The notes: generated from the letters alone by a model not told the origin. A stretch of DNA of 64,000 bases from Marinobacter sp. LV10R510-11A (GCF_900215155.1 NZ_LT907980.1:3720001-3784000), one strand, 5' to 3'; positions 27,171 to 36,767 are shown, counted from the first letter of the stretch. Made by a program: numbers and translations.

Positions 27171-27309
27171 TGTTTCCCTCTTGGGTATCTCGTTACTAAA
27201 GTTTTGATCAGGGCACGCAACGACGCGACAAACTTTGTCGCCGCGGTGGGTAAAGTTCGAAAACAGTTAGTTAGGGAGCTTAGAGGAAGGGTATGTATGG
27301 TGCAATGCG

Positions 27310-27364
27310 ACCACTCAAGAGTGGTGTTTTATAACGAAAAAAGCCCCTGAAATCAGGGGCTTTT
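27310..27364 (-). terminator. intrinsic terminator of ssrA (plus a small neighbouring hairpin)
   Basis: On the minus strand, GCCCCTGA-TT-TCAGGGGC (27343-27360) is followed by TTTTTT, the standard terminator form, about ten bases beyond the tmRNA 3' end. A second perfect hairpin, ACCACTC-AA-GAGTGGT (27310-27325), lies further on. Confidence 0.88.
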
Positions 27365-27374
27365 CTCTCGTGGT

Positions 27375-27746
27375 TGGTGGAGACGGCGGGAATTGAACCC
27401 GCGTCCGCCAGTACTATGCCTTGAGATCTACATGTTTATGTCCTTTTATTGATTTAACCTCGAGCGACCCAAAGGCCAGGGTGCAAAAGGCGAGTTCTTT
27501 AGATCTTAGCCGTTAGCCAGTGAACTCTGGACAACGGAGCATCCCGTAAGCGATGACGTCCTGAGATGTAGCTCTGGGCTACGGGCGACCCAGTCAGGAC
27601 GGTACAAAGCAGCTTACGCTGCTAGTTGTACGGAGTAGTCGTTATCGTTTGCGACTATTGCATTGCAGCTTTGGATTAACGAGATTGGCTGCCCTCTCGA
27701 CATGCACCCAAGGGTTCGCCACCAGCGTCGAAGCCATGTCGTCCCC
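27375..27746 (-). ncRNA. ssrA: transfer-messenger RNA (tmRNA)
   Basis: A 372-nt RNA on the minus strand. The 5' end GGGGACGAC pairs with the 3' end GCCGTCTCC before an encoded CCA. The T-arm GGTTCAATTCC and the 5' element GGCTTCGACG are present. The tag frame reads ANDNDYSVQLAA then stop (around 27610-27660), so the degradation tag ends in the expected LAA-type AA. tmRNA rescues ribosomes stalled on broken mRNA and works with SmpB, encoded about 450 bp upstream on the same strand. A promoter with TATACT and TTGAAG is visible upstream. Confidence 0.95.
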
Positions 27747-27753
27747 TTACTCA

Positions 27754-27784
27754 CAGTATATGTGGGCGGGTCGCTCGACTTCAA
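27754..27784 (-). promoter_or_regulatory. probable sigma-70 promoter of ssrA
   Basis: On the minus strand TTGAAG, an 18-base spacer and TATACT lie directly before the tmRNA 5' end, with the -10 box about eight bases from the first G. Confidence 0.65.
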
Positions 27785-27835
27785 GGCTTCTTTGTTGCTG
27801 TTTTGCACAGGCAGGCTTGTAAGCCCCTCTGTTTC

Positions 27836-28195
27836 TCAGATTGCCTGGCGCTTTATGCTCTCGTGTCTGCCCGCCAGATAAAGTGGCTCTTTCGGTCCTG
27901 GCACGTTGGTCAGTACAGCAGACGCTTTGTTGCTGAGCAGGTCGAGAGCCCGCCGCTCAAGAATATCCGGGCCGCGACCGAGGATATCAAGAAGGCTGTA
28001 GGTGACCTGGGCCTGATAAGATCGTTTCAGTTGGTTCATGTTCTCCTGAAACGGTTCATGGAAACGCCGCTCTCTAGGGCCCATACCCCGCAGATCATCA
28101 TGGGGTTTTGCGGGGTTTCCATTCGCAGCCAAGCGCGGTCGACAGCGGACATTGGTGATTGATTTGGTGACATAAACCCTCCCTGAGCGGTGCAC
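27836..28195 (-). pseudogene. remnant of a wax ester synthase/diacylglycerol acyltransferase gene
   Basis: A 119-codon frame contains SAVLTNVPGPKEPLYLAGR, the hallmark of the C-terminal domain of bacterial WS/DGAT enzymes. Before it is a stretch (RRFHEPFQENMNQLKRSYQ and LLDILGRGPDILERRALDLL) matching the region that normally precedes that hallmark. The acyltransferase HHxxxDG core and most of the protein are absent, and the end after AGR does not continue the family. It sits between ssrA and smpB, likely left by a rearrangement. Full-length copies are common in marine oil-degrading bacteria such as Marinobacter, which supports the organism call. It is unlikely to make a working enzyme. Confidence 0.7.
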
Positions 28196-28198
28196 CGG

Positions 28199-28678
28199 TC
28201 AGTTGTTGGCGACACGCAGAATGCGCTGTTTCTGGCGATCCCAATCCCGTTCTTTCTCGGTGGCGCGCTTGTCGAACAGCTTCTTGCCTTTCACCAAGGC
28301 GATTTCGCACTTCACTTTGTTCTTTTTCCAATACAGCGCCAGGGGCACGCAGGTTTGGCCGGCCTGGCTGGTTTCCCCGATCAGCTTGGCCAGTTCTTTG
28401 GCGTGCAGCAGCAGCTTTCGGGTGCGGGTGGGGTCGGCAATAACGTGGGTGGATGCTTGGGTAAGGGGCTGAAAGTGCCCGCCCAGCAGGAAAGCTTCAC
28501 CGTCCTTCAGCAATACATAGGCTTCGGTTATCTGGGCTTTGCCGGCCCGCAGCGATTTTACTTCCCAGCCAAGCAAGACCATTCCCGCTTCGAAGCGTTC
28601 CTCTATATGGTATTCGTGCTTCGCCTTCTTGTTGAGGGCGATGGTACCGCTAGGCGTACCGGGTTTTTTCTTGCTCAT
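28199..28678 (-). CDS. smpB: SsrA-binding protein SmpB
   Basis: A 159-residue protein of usual length. It shows [20 protein letters not shown] at the N-terminus, [14 protein letters not shown], and a C-terminal basic tail ([21 protein letters not shown]) that enters the ribosome decoding centre. SmpB binds the tRNA-like part of tmRNA and delivers it to stalled ribosomes. The ssrA gene lies about 450 bp further along the same strand, separated by the WS/DGAT remnant. Confidence 0.96.
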   Translation of the reverse strand: MSKKKPGTPSGTIALNKKAKHEYHIEERFEAGMVLLGWEVKSLRAGKAQITEAYVLLKDGEAFLLGGHFQPLTQASTHVIADPTRTRKLLLHAKELAKLIGETSQAGQTCVPLALYWKKNKVKCEIALVKGKKLFDKRATEKERDWDRQKQRILRVANN

Positions 28679-28857
28679 GAATCAGTTATCCGAGTTCGGA
28701 CGAATGAACGGGCCGACCGGGTGCGGGTCGGCAAAACGGGCATTGTAGCTCAGTAGTGCCAGACTGGTCACGAAATGGCCTTCAATGGCGTGCCTGGCTC
28801 GTGCGTGAAGGAGTCCTTCGGCTACAATATCGACTTCGACACTTTTCAGGGGCAAAA

Positions 28858-30438
28858 ATGCCGACGCCGTACCAGACATCTATCGGGTCGTTTACCCATA
28901 AATCAACCTTTTTCTGGGCTGCAGTGGGCGCAACTGTTGGGCTGGCTAACCTGTGGCAGTTTCCTTATTTGGCAAGTCTGCACGGTGGCGGGCTGTTTAT
29001 TCTGCTGTATCTCGCCTGTCTTTTATTGGTCACTTTGCCCTTAATGGTTACCGAGGCCGCTATTGGCCGTTATGCCCGCCATGGCATTATATTGGCAATG
29101 GATGGTTTGATTCGCAGCGCAAAAAGTTCAAGAGCTTGGATGGCTGTGGGCCGGCTCAGCATACTGGGTGCTTTATTGGTGCTGTCGTTTACCGCGGTAT
29201 TTGGGGCCATTGCGCTGGCCTATGTGTTCTTCGGTGCGATGGGTCGGTTTTCCGGTGCGGGTCAGGCGGAAGCCACCGAAATTCTTGCAGGGTTAGTTTC
29301 TGACCCGAGAGAGTTCCGTGTGTTCATGGGCTGGCATGCTTTCTTTTTGGCCATGGTGCTGTGGGTGTCTGGGCAAGGCGTGGTCGGCGGTCTTGAGCGG
29401 GCGTTTAGAATTGTCGTGCCGGGCACCTTGGTACTCCTGCTAGCACTTTTTGGGCTTACGGCTTGGTACGGTCGAATTGACGGAGCTGTCAGTCAGATTC
29501 TTGAGATGCACCCTCAGGATCTTTCATGGGCAAGCCTGAGGGCGGCACTGTTTCATGCATTTTTTACTTTGGGTTTGGGTATGGGTGTGTGGGCCGTTCT
29601 GGGCGCGTACACCACACCGGACACGCAGCTTAAACGGTCCATTCTCGCAGTTGTGCTGATGGATACGCTGGTCGCGATTTTGGCCGGGTTGATGATTTTT
29701 TCCATGGCAATGGAAGGTGGCGTGTTTGACGGCGAGCGTGGGTTCAGTTTGTTATTCGTTTCGCTTCCTCTCGCGCTTGCCGAGCTCCCCGCGAGCCAGT
29801 TTGTTATCGCGACGACCTTTGTCATGGTGGTCATGATTGTGTGGGCCACCGCACTGGCATTATTGGAGCCGGTTGTGGGTTGGTTTCGTGAGTGGACGGG
29901 AGCGCCTCGTGGACTCTCGGTATTTTTGATGGGCTTGGTGGTTTGGCTCGCTGGCTTGGCGTCTCTGTTGTCGTTCAATGTGTGGGCTGAATATCGCGTA
30001 GGTGGCGCAACGGTTTTTAGGTGGATGGAATTGGTAACCGGTGGGTTGATGATTCCCTTGGTGGCGATTCTAATCGCGATATTTATTGGCTGGTGCCTCA
30101 CGCGCAACCTCTCTAAAACGATGGTCGGGGCGGCGCCCAAGCTCTTTAGTACAATTTGGTTCTGGGTTATGCGCCTAGTGCTGCCTTTGGTTGTTGTCTA
30201 CATCGGTATTCATTACACCGCAGCCTCTTTGGTAAATCTGTGCGACAGCGGCAGCGAGGCATTCTGGTGCGAGCCAGCGCCGAGCAGGGTTTTGCAGGAG
30301 GAGGGCGACGCCTCTTCCGAAGCGAGAGATGACGAGTCAGGAGAGTTGCTCCCGGCGGATCAGGCGCCTGCGAGTGAGCAGCCATCGCCCCCTGAAGATG
30401 CCCCTAAAGACGACGATATCCTTTATCATAGTGTTTGA
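28858..30438 (+). CDS. Na+-dependent transporter, NSS (SLC6/SNF) family
   Basis: A 526-residue membrane protein from ATG 28858 (AGGGG five or six bases upstream; an upstream start at 28756 has no support). The first helix has FWAAVGATVGLANLWQFPYL, matching the sodium- and substrate-binding signature of the family (GxxVGLGNxWRFPY). About 11 or 12 hydrophobic segments follow. The C-terminal tail (about 475-526) is acidic and Pro/Glu-rich and likely cytoplasmic. Members import amino acids or related solutes with Na+. The substrate is not readable. The gene is divergent from smpB. Confidence 0.88.
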   Translation: MPTPYQTSIGSFTHKSTFFWAAVGATVGLANLWQFPYLASLHGGGLFILLYLACLLLVTLPLMVTEAAIGRYARHGIILAMDGLIRSAKSSRAWMAVGRLSILGALLVLSFTAVFGAIALAYVFFGAMGRFSGAGQAEATEILAGLVSDPREFRVFMGWHAFFLAMVLWVSGQGVVGGLERAFRIVVPGTLVLLLALFGLTAWYGRIDGAVSQILEMHPQDLSWASLRAALFHAFFTLGLGMGVWAVLGAYTTPDTQLKRSILAVVLMDTLVAILAGLMIFSMAMEGGVFDGERGFSLLFVSLPLALAELPASQFVIATTFVMVVMIVWATALALLEPVVGWFREWTGAPRGLSVFLMGLVVWLAGLASLLSFNVWAEYRVGGATVFRWMELVTGGLMIPLVAILIAIFIGWCLTRNLSKTMVGAAPKLFSTIWFWVMRLVLPLVVVYIGIHYTAASLVNLCDSGSEAFWCEPAPSRVLQEEGDASSEARDDESGELLPADQAPASEQPSPPEDAPKDDDILYHSV

Positions 30439-30512
30439 TTGCAGGCATGTGTGTGCTTCAAAAACCTGCAGTCTGTCTTAAAGCATGTTTGTAAGCAGGA
30501 CAACCGGTTCAG

Positions 30513-30956
30513 ATGGCCCATCAGATTGATAAAACAGCCCTTGTTATGCACTCTGCCGAGCGCATGTTTCACCTAGTCAATGACATTGCCCGTTATCCCG
30601 AGTTCCTTCCTTGGTGCGCGAGTGCGAAGATTCACCAGCAGGATCCGAAGCAGATTATGGCTTCGCTGGAAATAGCCAAGGGAGGCGTGCGCCACACGCT
30701 TACCACCCGCAACCAGCTGCTGATGCCAGATGCTATTGAGATGAGCCTGGTAGATGGGCCGTTTCGAACCCTTACTGGGCGTTGGCACTTCAAGGCGCTG
30801 GACGAAAATGCGTGCAAGGTCATCCTTACCTTGGAGTTTGAGTTCTCAGGCACTTTTTCGCGTATGACCTTCGGGCCTGTGTTCAATCAGGCGGCCACCA
30901 CCATGGTAGATGCATTTTGCCGTCGTGCTGATGATATCTACACGGGAGGTGCCTGA
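30513..30956 (+). CDS. ratA: RatA/COQ10 START-like protein
   Basis: A 147-residue single-domain START/polyketide-cyclase-like protein. It has YPEFLPWCASAKI near the N-terminus and ends FNQAATTMVDAFCRRADDIY, the pattern of the RatA/Coq10 family. Bacterial members are annotated as ribosome-association toxin RatA, while the relationship to Coq10 suggests a ubiquinone-related role. Its stop overlaps the start of the next gene (TGATG), so the two are translationally coupled. Which role applies cannot be decided from sequence. Confidence 0.9.
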   Translation: MAHQIDKTALVMHSAERMFHLVNDIARYPEFLPWCASAKIHQQDPKQIMASLEIAKGGVRHTLTTRNQLLMPDAIEMSLVDGPFRTLTGRWHFKALDENACKVILTLEFEFSGTFSRMTFGPVFNQAATTMVDAFCRRADDIYTGGA

Positions 30957-31249
30957 TGCCGCTGGTTGAGGTGGCTTACGCTCGGCCAGACAAGCAGGAA
31001 ATCGTTCCTGTGCAGGTGCCGGAAGGTACAGCGGCAATTGAAGCAGTTAAGTTGTCAGGTATCGCTGCGATTTTCCCGGAGATCGATGCGGATTCGATCG
31101 ATATGGGGATATTTGGCAAGATTATTAAACGTCCCGCTGATCATGAATTGCGCGATGGCGATCGGGTAGAGCTGTATCGCCCACTCCAGGTTGACCCGAA
31201 GCAGGCGCGCCTAAATCGGGCCAAAAAGAAATCCGAATCGGATCAGTAA
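30956..31249 (+). CDS. ratB: RnfH-family ubiquitin-like protein
   Basis: A 97-residue protein of the RnfH/RatB family: VEVAYARPDKQEIVPVQVPE at the start, then DSIDMGIFGKIIKRPADHEL and DGDRVELYRPLQVDPKQAR. It has a beta-grasp fold and no established biochemical role. It is coupled to ratA, and its last bases overlap the convergent bamE end by 7 nt. Confidence 0.92.
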   Translation: MPLVEVAYARPDKQEIVPVQVPEGTAAIEAVKLSGIAAIFPEIDADSIDMGIFGKIIKRPADHELRDGDRVELYRPLQVDPKQARLNRAKKKSESDQ

Positions 31250-31569
31250 GCGGGCGTTTCTTCCAGAAGCTGTGCTTCGTAGTGGGAGTAAAGGTCGTCG
31301 TTGTAGTGCACGATGATGCGTTGCTCTTTGATATCGCCACCGCGGCGCTGAAACGTATAAACGTAGTATTCGCGAGAATCGTCAACTGGGTTCAGCATCA
31401 AAGGGCTACCGAGTAGCGCCTGAACCTGGCTGCGAGGCATGCCTTCGTTGAGTTTGGTCAACTCTTCATCGGTAACAATATTGCCTTGCTGGACGTTGAT
31501 CTTGTAAACGCCCGGGAAAGCACAACCGGATAGAACCAGAGTGAGAATGAGAGCTGTGAGCTTTTGCAT
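31243..31569 (-). CDS. bamE: outer-membrane assembly lipoprotein BamE
   Basis: A 108-residue lipoprotein. The signal peptide ends in LVLSGC, with lipidated Cys16. The mature part has the SmpA/OmlA fold pattern: KINVQQGNIV, EGMPRSQVQALLGSP, EYYVYTFQRRGG. BamE is part of the BAM complex that inserts beta-barrels into the outer membrane, which would include the usher encoded in this window. It is divergent from fur, the common arrangement. The region before the start contains GAGGATTTCCTC, which could hide part of the ribosome site in a small hairpin. Confidence 0.95.
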   Translation of the reverse strand: MQKLTALILTLVLSGCAFPGVYKINVQQGNIVTDEELTKLNEGMPRSQVQALLGSPLMLNPVDDSREYYVYTFQRRGGDIKEQRIIVHYNDDLYSHYEAQLLEETPAY

Positions 31570-31691
31570 CGCCGGAGGAAATCCTCTATCTTGAAATCGC
31601 CTGCCAAGGGCAGGTGTGGCACGGGTTAACCGTTAAAAGGCGGCTTCATCATACCGGAAGCCGTGAGGCACACCAAAGAGTGAATAGTAAC

Positions 31692-32102
31692 ATGTCATCT
31701 GAAAACGCCGAATTAAGAAAAGTCGGTCTCAAAGTAACTCTGCCAAGAGTGAAAATCTTCAATATCCTGGAAAATGCCAAGGATCATCATCTCAGTGCAG
31801 AGGATCTTTACAAAAGACTCCTGGATCAGAACGATGATGTGGGGCTGGCCACCGTGTACCGGGTGTTGACCCAATTTGAGACCGCGGGTCTAGTGTTGCG
31901 CCATAATTTTGAAGGCGGCCACGCTGTATTCGAAATGGCGGGCGAAGATCACCATGATCACATGGTTTGTACCCAGACAGGGCAGGTAATCGAGTTTGTT
32001 GACGATGTGATTGAGGAGCGTCAGCAAATAATAGCCAAAGAACACGGCTACGAAATTGTCGAGCACAGCTTGATTCTCTACGTTAAGCCTATCAAGTCGT
32101 AA
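31692..32102 (+). CDS. fur: ferric uptake regulator Fur
   Basis: A 136-residue Fe2+-dependent repressor from ATG 31692. The winged-helix DNA-binding domain (about 1-85) includes LKVTLPRVKIFNIL and VGLATVYRVLTQFE. The dimer and metal domain has HHDHMVC and VIEF. The second Cys of the CxxC seen in Escherichia Fur is Thr here (CTQT), as in pseudomonad-type Fur, so the structural zinc site differs. It represses iron-uptake genes when iron is plentiful. It is divergent from bamE. No intrinsic terminator points its way. Confidence 0.95.
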   Translation: MSSENAELRKVGLKVTLPRVKIFNILENAKDHHLSAEDLYKRLLDQNDDVGLATVYRVLTQFETAGLVLRHNFEGGHAVFEMAGEDHHDHMVCTQTGQVIEFVDDVIEERQQIIAKEHGYEIVEHSLILYVKPIKS

Positions 32103-32124
32103 GCCCTTAGAGTGAGCAGCTGAA

Positions 32125-32155
32125 TAAAAAAGGGGCAGGCTGCTAAGCCTGCCCC
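32125..32155 (-). terminator. intrinsic terminator of recN
   Basis: A 9-bp stem GGGGCAGGC/GCCTGCCCC (32132-32140 and 32147-32155) is followed on the minus strand by six T residues. The plus strand lacks a T tract, so it serves recN. Confidence 0.9.
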
Positions 32156-32200
32156 AATAGCTCTCAGGGTCGAGAGGGGGAAGTGGTTACCACTATCAGA

Positions 32201-33880
32201 TCAGTGGTGGGTCGCCTGTCCTTTGGAAAACATTTCTGTAGCGTGGGCGATGGTATGTTCGGTCATATCCACGCCGCCCAGCATTCTTGCAACTTCACCG
32301 ATTCTTCCTTGGTCATCTAGGGATTCGATTTTTGAGAAAGTCGCGTCCTGCTGGGTGAATTTACTGACAAAAAGGTGCTGATGACATTGAGCGGCAACCT
32401 GTGGCAAGTGGGTCACGCAGATAACCTGGCCATTGTCTCCCAGCGAGCGCAGTAGTTTGCCAACTACCTCGGCGGTACCACCGCCTATGCCGACATCTAC
32501 TTCGTCAAATATCAGGGTGGGGGTTGTGGATGTCTGCGCGACCACTACCTGAATTGCCAGGCTGATTCGCGACAGTTCGCCGCCGGAAGCGACTTTGGCA
32601 AGAGGTCTTGCTGGCTGCCCGGGGTTAGCGCTTACCAAAAATTCGATGTCTTCCAGCCCGTGTGGTGCCGGTTCGTCCTTGGCGTTGCGATTCAGATGGG
32701 TAACAAACTGAACCGCCGGCATGCTCAGGTGGGCCAGTTCGCCGGCAATGCGCTGATCTAATTCCACTGCCGCTTTGGCTCGGGTTTCGGAAAGCTTGGT
32801 GGCTAGCTCATCAAAGCCTTTGCGCTGGCTTTCCAGCTCCTCTTCAAGTTTTTCAAGGCTACCTTCGCCGCCATCTAGCTCTGCCAGCTCAGCGTTTTGC
32901 CGTTTATGAAACTCTGTTAGTTCCTCCGGGTTGATGCGGTGCTTGCGCGCCATCTGGTAAATGGCACTCAGTCTTTCTTCAACTTCTGTCAGGCGTGCTG
33001 GGTCTGCTTCATAGTCATCCACAAAATGGCGAAGGTTATCGCCCGCTTCGCTGATCTGAATCTGGGCTTCCCTCAGCATCTGGATAGTGTCGGCCAGCGC
33101 GGGTACTTCAACCGGAAGTTGCTCCAGTTGCTGCAACGCTTGTCGCAGCAGTCCTGCGGCATTGGTTTCGTCTTCAGTGCACAGCAGCGCGGCGTGATGG
33201 CTGCTGTGAAGAATTGCATCGGCCTGGCTCAGTTGTGCTTGTTCTTTTTCAAGTTGTTCCTGTTCGCCGGCTTCAAGCGCCAGGCGGTCAAGCTCTTCTA
33301 CTTGGTAGCGCAATAGTTGCAGCTTGGCTTCCGACTCTTCTGCGTTTTGTTGGCGTTCGATCAGTTTTGTACGGATTTGATTCCAGGCCTTCCACGCCTC
33401 ACGGGTCTCGCCGGCGAGCTCTTCGGCGCTAGCAAACTCATCGATCAGTTTGCGGTGGGTTTCTTTGCGTAGCAGCGACTGGTGTTGATGCTGGCTGTGA
33501 ATATCCATCAGTAGCCCGCCCAGATCTTTCAGGTGGGCAAGGGGGCAGGGCTGACCATTAATGTAGGCCCGTGAACGCCCATCTTTACTGATAACTCGGC
33601 GCAGAATGCAGTCGCTGTCGTCATCTAGTTCGTGGTTTTCTAGCCATTGCAGTGCTTCCGCAATACCGGAAACATCAAACGTTGCGGTGATGTCTGCGCG
33701 TTTGGCGCCGTGGCGAACAGCACCTGCATCGGCGCGTCCGCCCATGGCCAGCCCCAGGGCATCCAGCACGATGGACTTGCCCGCACCCGTTTCGCCCGTG
33801 AGAGCTGTCATGCCCTTACTGAAGTGCAATTCGACCCTTTCGGCGATTGCGTAGTTCGAAACTGTGAGCTGTGTGAGCAT
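32201..33880 (-). CDS. recN: DNA repair protein RecN
   Basis: A 559-residue SMC-like ATPase. The start at ATG 33880 has GGAGG eight bases upstream and gives the family's usual MLTQLTVSNYAIAE. Walker A GETGAGKS is near residue 30, a long central coiled coil spans about 150-380, and the C-terminal ABC signature and Walker B include LIFDEVDVGIGGGTAEVVG. RecN acts early in double-strand break repair. Two LexA boxes lie just upstream, so SOS control is expected. A hairpin terminator follows. Confidence 0.96.
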   Translation of the reverse strand: MLTQLTVSNYAIAERVELHFSKGMTALTGETGAGKSIVLDALGLAMGGRADAGAVRHGAKRADITATFDVSGIAEALQWLENHELDDDSDCILRRVISKDGRSRAYINGQPCPLAHLKDLGGLLMDIHSQHQHQSLLRKETHRKLIDEFASAEELAGETREAWKAWNQIRTKLIERQQNAEESEAKLQLLRYQVEELDRLALEAGEQEQLEKEQAQLSQADAILHSSHHAALLCTEDETNAAGLLRQALQQLEQLPVEVPALADTIQMLREAQIQISEAGDNLRHFVDDYEADPARLTEVEERLSAIYQMARKHRINPEELTEFHKRQNAELAELDGGEGSLEKLEEELESQRKGFDELATKLSETRAKAAVELDQRIAGELAHLSMPAVQFVTHLNRNAKDEPAPHGLEDIEFLVSANPGQPARPLAKVASGGELSRISLAIQVVVAQTSTTPTLIFDEVDVGIGGGTAEVVGKLLRSLGDNGQVICVTHLPQVAAQCHQHLFVSKFTQQDATFSKIESLDDQGRIGEVARMLGGVDMTEHTIAHATEMFSKGQATHH

Positions 33881-33906
33881 GCAGAAACCCTCCGCCATTC
33901 AAAATG

Positions 33907-33945
33907 TACTGTTCGTTCATACAGTTCCTGTGAATATATACAGGG
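33907..33945 (-). promoter_or_regulatory. two adjacent LexA (SOS) boxes upstream of recN
   Basis: CTGT-N8-ACAG occurs twice: 33909-33924 (spacer TCGTTCAT) and 33928-33943 (spacer GAATATAT). Both match the LexA consensus and their centres are 19 bp apart, about two helix turns, starting 27 bp upstream of the recN start. Confidence 0.9.
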
Positions 33946-34002
33946 TTTTTCAGGTTTGCAAACATATTGGCGGGATTTTCTTCAGGAATGCAGGCTTTGA
34001 TG

Positions 34003-34030
34003 GTTGAAACTTGAGCTGCCAACCCCATAA
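34003..34030 (+). promoter_or_regulatory. heat-shock (sigma-32-type) promoter before grpE
   Basis: GTTGAAA (34003-34009), 13 bases and CCCCATAA (34023-34030) match the sigma-32 consensus (CTTGAAA, 11-16 bases, CCCCATnT). It lies about 95 bases before the grpE start and fits heat induction of grpE-dnaK-dnaJ. Confidence 0.8.
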
Positions 34031-34126
34031 CGGTTCGCAATAACGTTCTTCCGGCTCTGGGTGGCCGGAGCCTATGTTCAATTGGTCGCGTTTTAGCCGG
34101 CCACCGAAGATCTGGCAGGAGTAGTC

Positions 34127-34720
34127 ATGAGCACCGATGAAAACCGCAATGAACAGGTAGATGAATTGAAAGATGCCGCTGCGGCGGCCGCAGAGGAAGT
34201 GCAGCCGGGCGAGCAGGAAGAGGAAGTTTCCGAGCTGGATGCGCTAAAAGCACAGCTGCAGGACGCCCAGGAGCAGATGTTGCGATACCAAGCGGAGATG
34301 CAGAATGTGCGTCGCCGGGCAGAGATGGATGTTGAGAAGGCGCATAAGTTTGCGTTGGAAAAATTCGTCAAAGAATTGCTCCCTGTAGCAGACAGTCTTG
34401 AGAAGGCGGTTGAAAGCACCGAAGGCCAGGAAAGCGCTGGTGAGTTGGTGGCTTCTATCCGCCAGGGTGTGGAGATGACGCTCGGCCTGTTTGTGTCGAG
34501 CCTCAAGAAATTTAACGTCGAGCCGCTGAGCCCGCTGGGTGAGCCATTCGACCCCCAGCAGCACGAGGCCATGTCTATGGTGCCAGCCCCGAATGCTGAG
34601 CCGAACAGTGTGGTGGCGGTGGTACAGAAAGGCTATCTGCTGAACGGGAGAGTGGTACGGCCGGCAATGGTAATGGTCGCGAAGGCTCAAGGTGCACCAA
34701 AAATTGATGAGCAGGCTTGA
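34127..34720 (+). CDS. grpE: nucleotide exchange factor GrpE
   Basis: A 197-residue GrpE. An acidic, disordered start (about 1-40) precedes a long helix (QMLRYQAEMQNVRRRAEMDV) and the C-terminal beta domain (EPFDPQQHEAM, VVAVVQKGYLLNGRVVRPAM). It releases ADP from DnaK. AGGAG sits before ATG 34127. A sigma-32-type promoter is upstream and dnaK follows after 103 bases. Confidence 0.96.
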   Translation: MSTDENRNEQVDELKDAAAAAAEEVQPGEQEEEVSELDALKAQLQDAQEQMLRYQAEMQNVRRRAEMDVEKAHKFALEKFVKELLPVADSLEKAVESTEGQESAGELVASIRQGVEMTLGLFVSSLKKFNVEPLSPLGEPFDPQQHEAMSMVPAPNAEPNSVVAVVQKGYLLNGRVVRPAMVMVAKAQGAPKIDEQA

Positions 34721-34823
34721 AAAATCAGCGAAAGCGCCAATATAGCCATTAAACAGAATCAGCCGGACTAAATATCTCCGGACAACTATTAAGAACAGTA
34801 TTCAGAAGAACGGGAGCGAATCA

Positions 34824-36743
34824 ATGAGCAAGATTATCGGTATCGACCTTGGAACGACTAACTCGTGTGTTGCCATCATGGATGGGGACAAAGTCCGGGT
34901 TATTGAAAACGCAGAGGGTGATCGCACCACCCCGTCCATCATCGCTTACACCGATGATGGCGAAATACTGGTTGGCCAATCAGCCAAGCGTCAGGCGGTT
35001 ACCAACCCTGAGAACACGATCTACGCTATTAAGCGCCTGATCGGTCGTCGCTTTAAAGATGACGTTGTGCAGAAAGACATTAAAATGGTTCCCTATAAGA
35101 TCGCTGGCGCAGATAACGGCGATGCTTGGGTAGAGGTGAAAGGCGAGAAAATGGCGCCACCGCAGGTGTCTGCAGAAATTCTGAAAAAGATGAAGAAGAC
35201 TGCGGAAGATTATCTGGGCGAGAAAGTGACCGAAGCGGTTATTACCGTGCCGGCTTACTTCAACGACAGTCAGCGCCAAGCCACCAAAGATGCGGGCAGA
35301 ATTGCCGGCCTGGAAGTAAAGCGCATCATCAACGAGCCGACTGCTGCAGCCTTGGCTTATGGCATGGACAAGAAAGGCGGCGATCGCACCATAGCGGTAT
35401 ACGACCTGGGTGGCGGTACCTTCGACCTTTCCATCATCGAAATTGCGGATGTGGACGGCGAGCACCAATTCGAAGTGCTGGCGACCAACGGCGACACCTT
35501 CTTGGGTGGTGAAGATTTCGATATGAAAATCATCGAATTCTTGGCCGATCAGTTCAAGAAGGACAGCGGTATCGATCTGCGCGGTGACTCTCTGGCCATG
35601 CAACGTCTGAAAGAAGCCGGTGAGAAAGCCAAAATTGAGCTTTCTAGCAGCCAGCAGACCGACGTTAATCTGCCGTACATCACAGCAGATGCCAGCGGCC
35701 CCAAGCACATGAACGTCAAGTTGACCCGCGCAAAGCTTGAGTCGCTGGTTGAAGATCTGGTTCAGCGCAGCCTTGAGCCTTGTAAGGTTGCCCTGAAGGA
35801 TTCTGGTCTGAAGATTGAAGAAATCGACGAGGTAATCCTGGTTGGTGGGCAGACCCGTATGCCGATGGTTCAGGAAAAAGTGAAAGAGTTCTTTGGCAAA
35901 GAAGCCCGTAAAGACGTGAACCCGGACGAAGCTGTTGCCATGGGCGCTGCGATTCAGGCGGCCGTACTTTCTGGTGATGTAAAAGATGTACTGCTTCTGG
36001 ACGTGACTCCGCTGACCTTGGGTATCGAAACCATGGGTGGCGTTGCCACACCGGTAATCGACAAGAACACGACGATTCCGACCAAGAAGTCGCAGACCTT
36101 TTCTACTGCAGACGACAACCAGACGGCAGTCACCATTCACGTTGTTCAGGGTGAGCGCAAGCAGGCGACGCAGAACAAGTCCCTGGGTCGTTTTGACTTG
36201 GCCGACATTCCGCCCGCTTCGCGCGGTGTGCCACAAATCGAAGTAACCTTCGATATCGATGCTAACGGTATTCTGAACGTGTCTGCGAAAGACAAGGCTA
36301 CCGGCAAAGAGCAGTCCATCGTGATCAAGGCCTCTTCCGGCCTGAACGACGATGAAATCGAGAAGATGGTTCAGGATGCTGAGGCAAACGCCGACGAAGA
36401 TCGCAAGTTTGAAGAGCTGGTTCAGGTTCGCAACCAGGGCGACGCCATGGTTCACACTGTGCGCAAGACCCTTAAAGAAGCTGCCGACAAGGTCAGTGAG
36501 AGCGAGAAAGAATCTATTGAAGCGTCTATAAGTGAGCTGGAAGAAGCACTGACTGGCTCCGATAAGGACGACATTGAAGCCAAGACTCAGAAGCTGACCG
36601 AGGCTTCTTCAGAGCTGGCTCAGAAGATGTACGCAGAAGAGGAAGGCCAGGCAGAGCAAGCTGGTGGGCAGGAAGAAGCCCAGTCTGCTGACGATGCAGT
36701 GGATGCCGAGTTCGAAGAAGTTAAAGACGACGAAAAGAAGTAA
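34824..36743 (+). CDS. dnaK: chaperone DnaK (Hsp70)
   Basis: A 639-residue Hsp70. The nucleotide-binding domain (about 1-385) starts [18 protein letters not shown] and has [17 protein letters not shown] and [11 protein letters not shown]. The linker [16 protein letters not shown] leads to the substrate domain, and the acidic tail ends in [11 protein letters not shown]. It folds and refolds proteins with DnaJ and GrpE. GGGAG lies ten bases before the start. A strong hairpin follows the stop, before dnaJ. Confidence 0.98.
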   Translation: MSKIIGIDLGTTNSCVAIMDGDKVRVIENAEGDRTTPSIIAYTDDGEILVGQSAKRQAVTNPENTIYAIKRLIGRRFKDDVVQKDIKMVPYKIAGADNGDAWVEVKGEKMAPPQVSAEILKKMKKTAEDYLGEKVTEAVITVPAYFNDSQRQATKDAGRIAGLEVKRIINEPTAAALAYGMDKKGGDRTIAVYDLGGGTFDLSIIEIADVDGEHQFEVLATNGDTFLGGEDFDMKIIEFLADQFKKDSGIDLRGDSLAMQRLKEAGEKAKIELSSSQQTDVNLPYITADASGPKHMNVKLTRAKLESLVEDLVQRSLEPCKVALKDSGLKIEEIDEVILVGGQTRMPMVQEKVKEFFGKEARKDVNPDEAVAMGAAIQAAVLSGDVKDVLLLDVTPLTLGIETMGGVATPVIDKNTTIPTKKSQTFSTADDNQTAVTIHVVQGERKQATQNKSLGRFDLADIPPASRGVPQIEVTFDIDANGILNVSAKDKATGKEQSIVIKASSGLNDDEIEKMVQDAEANADEDRKFEELVQVRNQGDAMVHTVRKTLKEAADKVSESEKESIEASISELEEALTGSDKDDIEAKTQKLTEASSELAQKMYAEEEGQAEQAGGQEEAQSADDAVDAEFEEVKDDEKK

Positions 36744-36767
36744 TTCTGACGCACATCAGGTAGTTGG

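Noticed and set aside
28682..28879. 65-codon minus-strand frame upstream of smpB
   Set aside because: It overlaps the divergent promoter region and the transporter start; no domain or ribosome site supports it.
34980..36455. 491-codon minus-strand frame opposite dnaK
   Set aside because: It is an antisense by-product of dnaK codon use, with no domain pattern.
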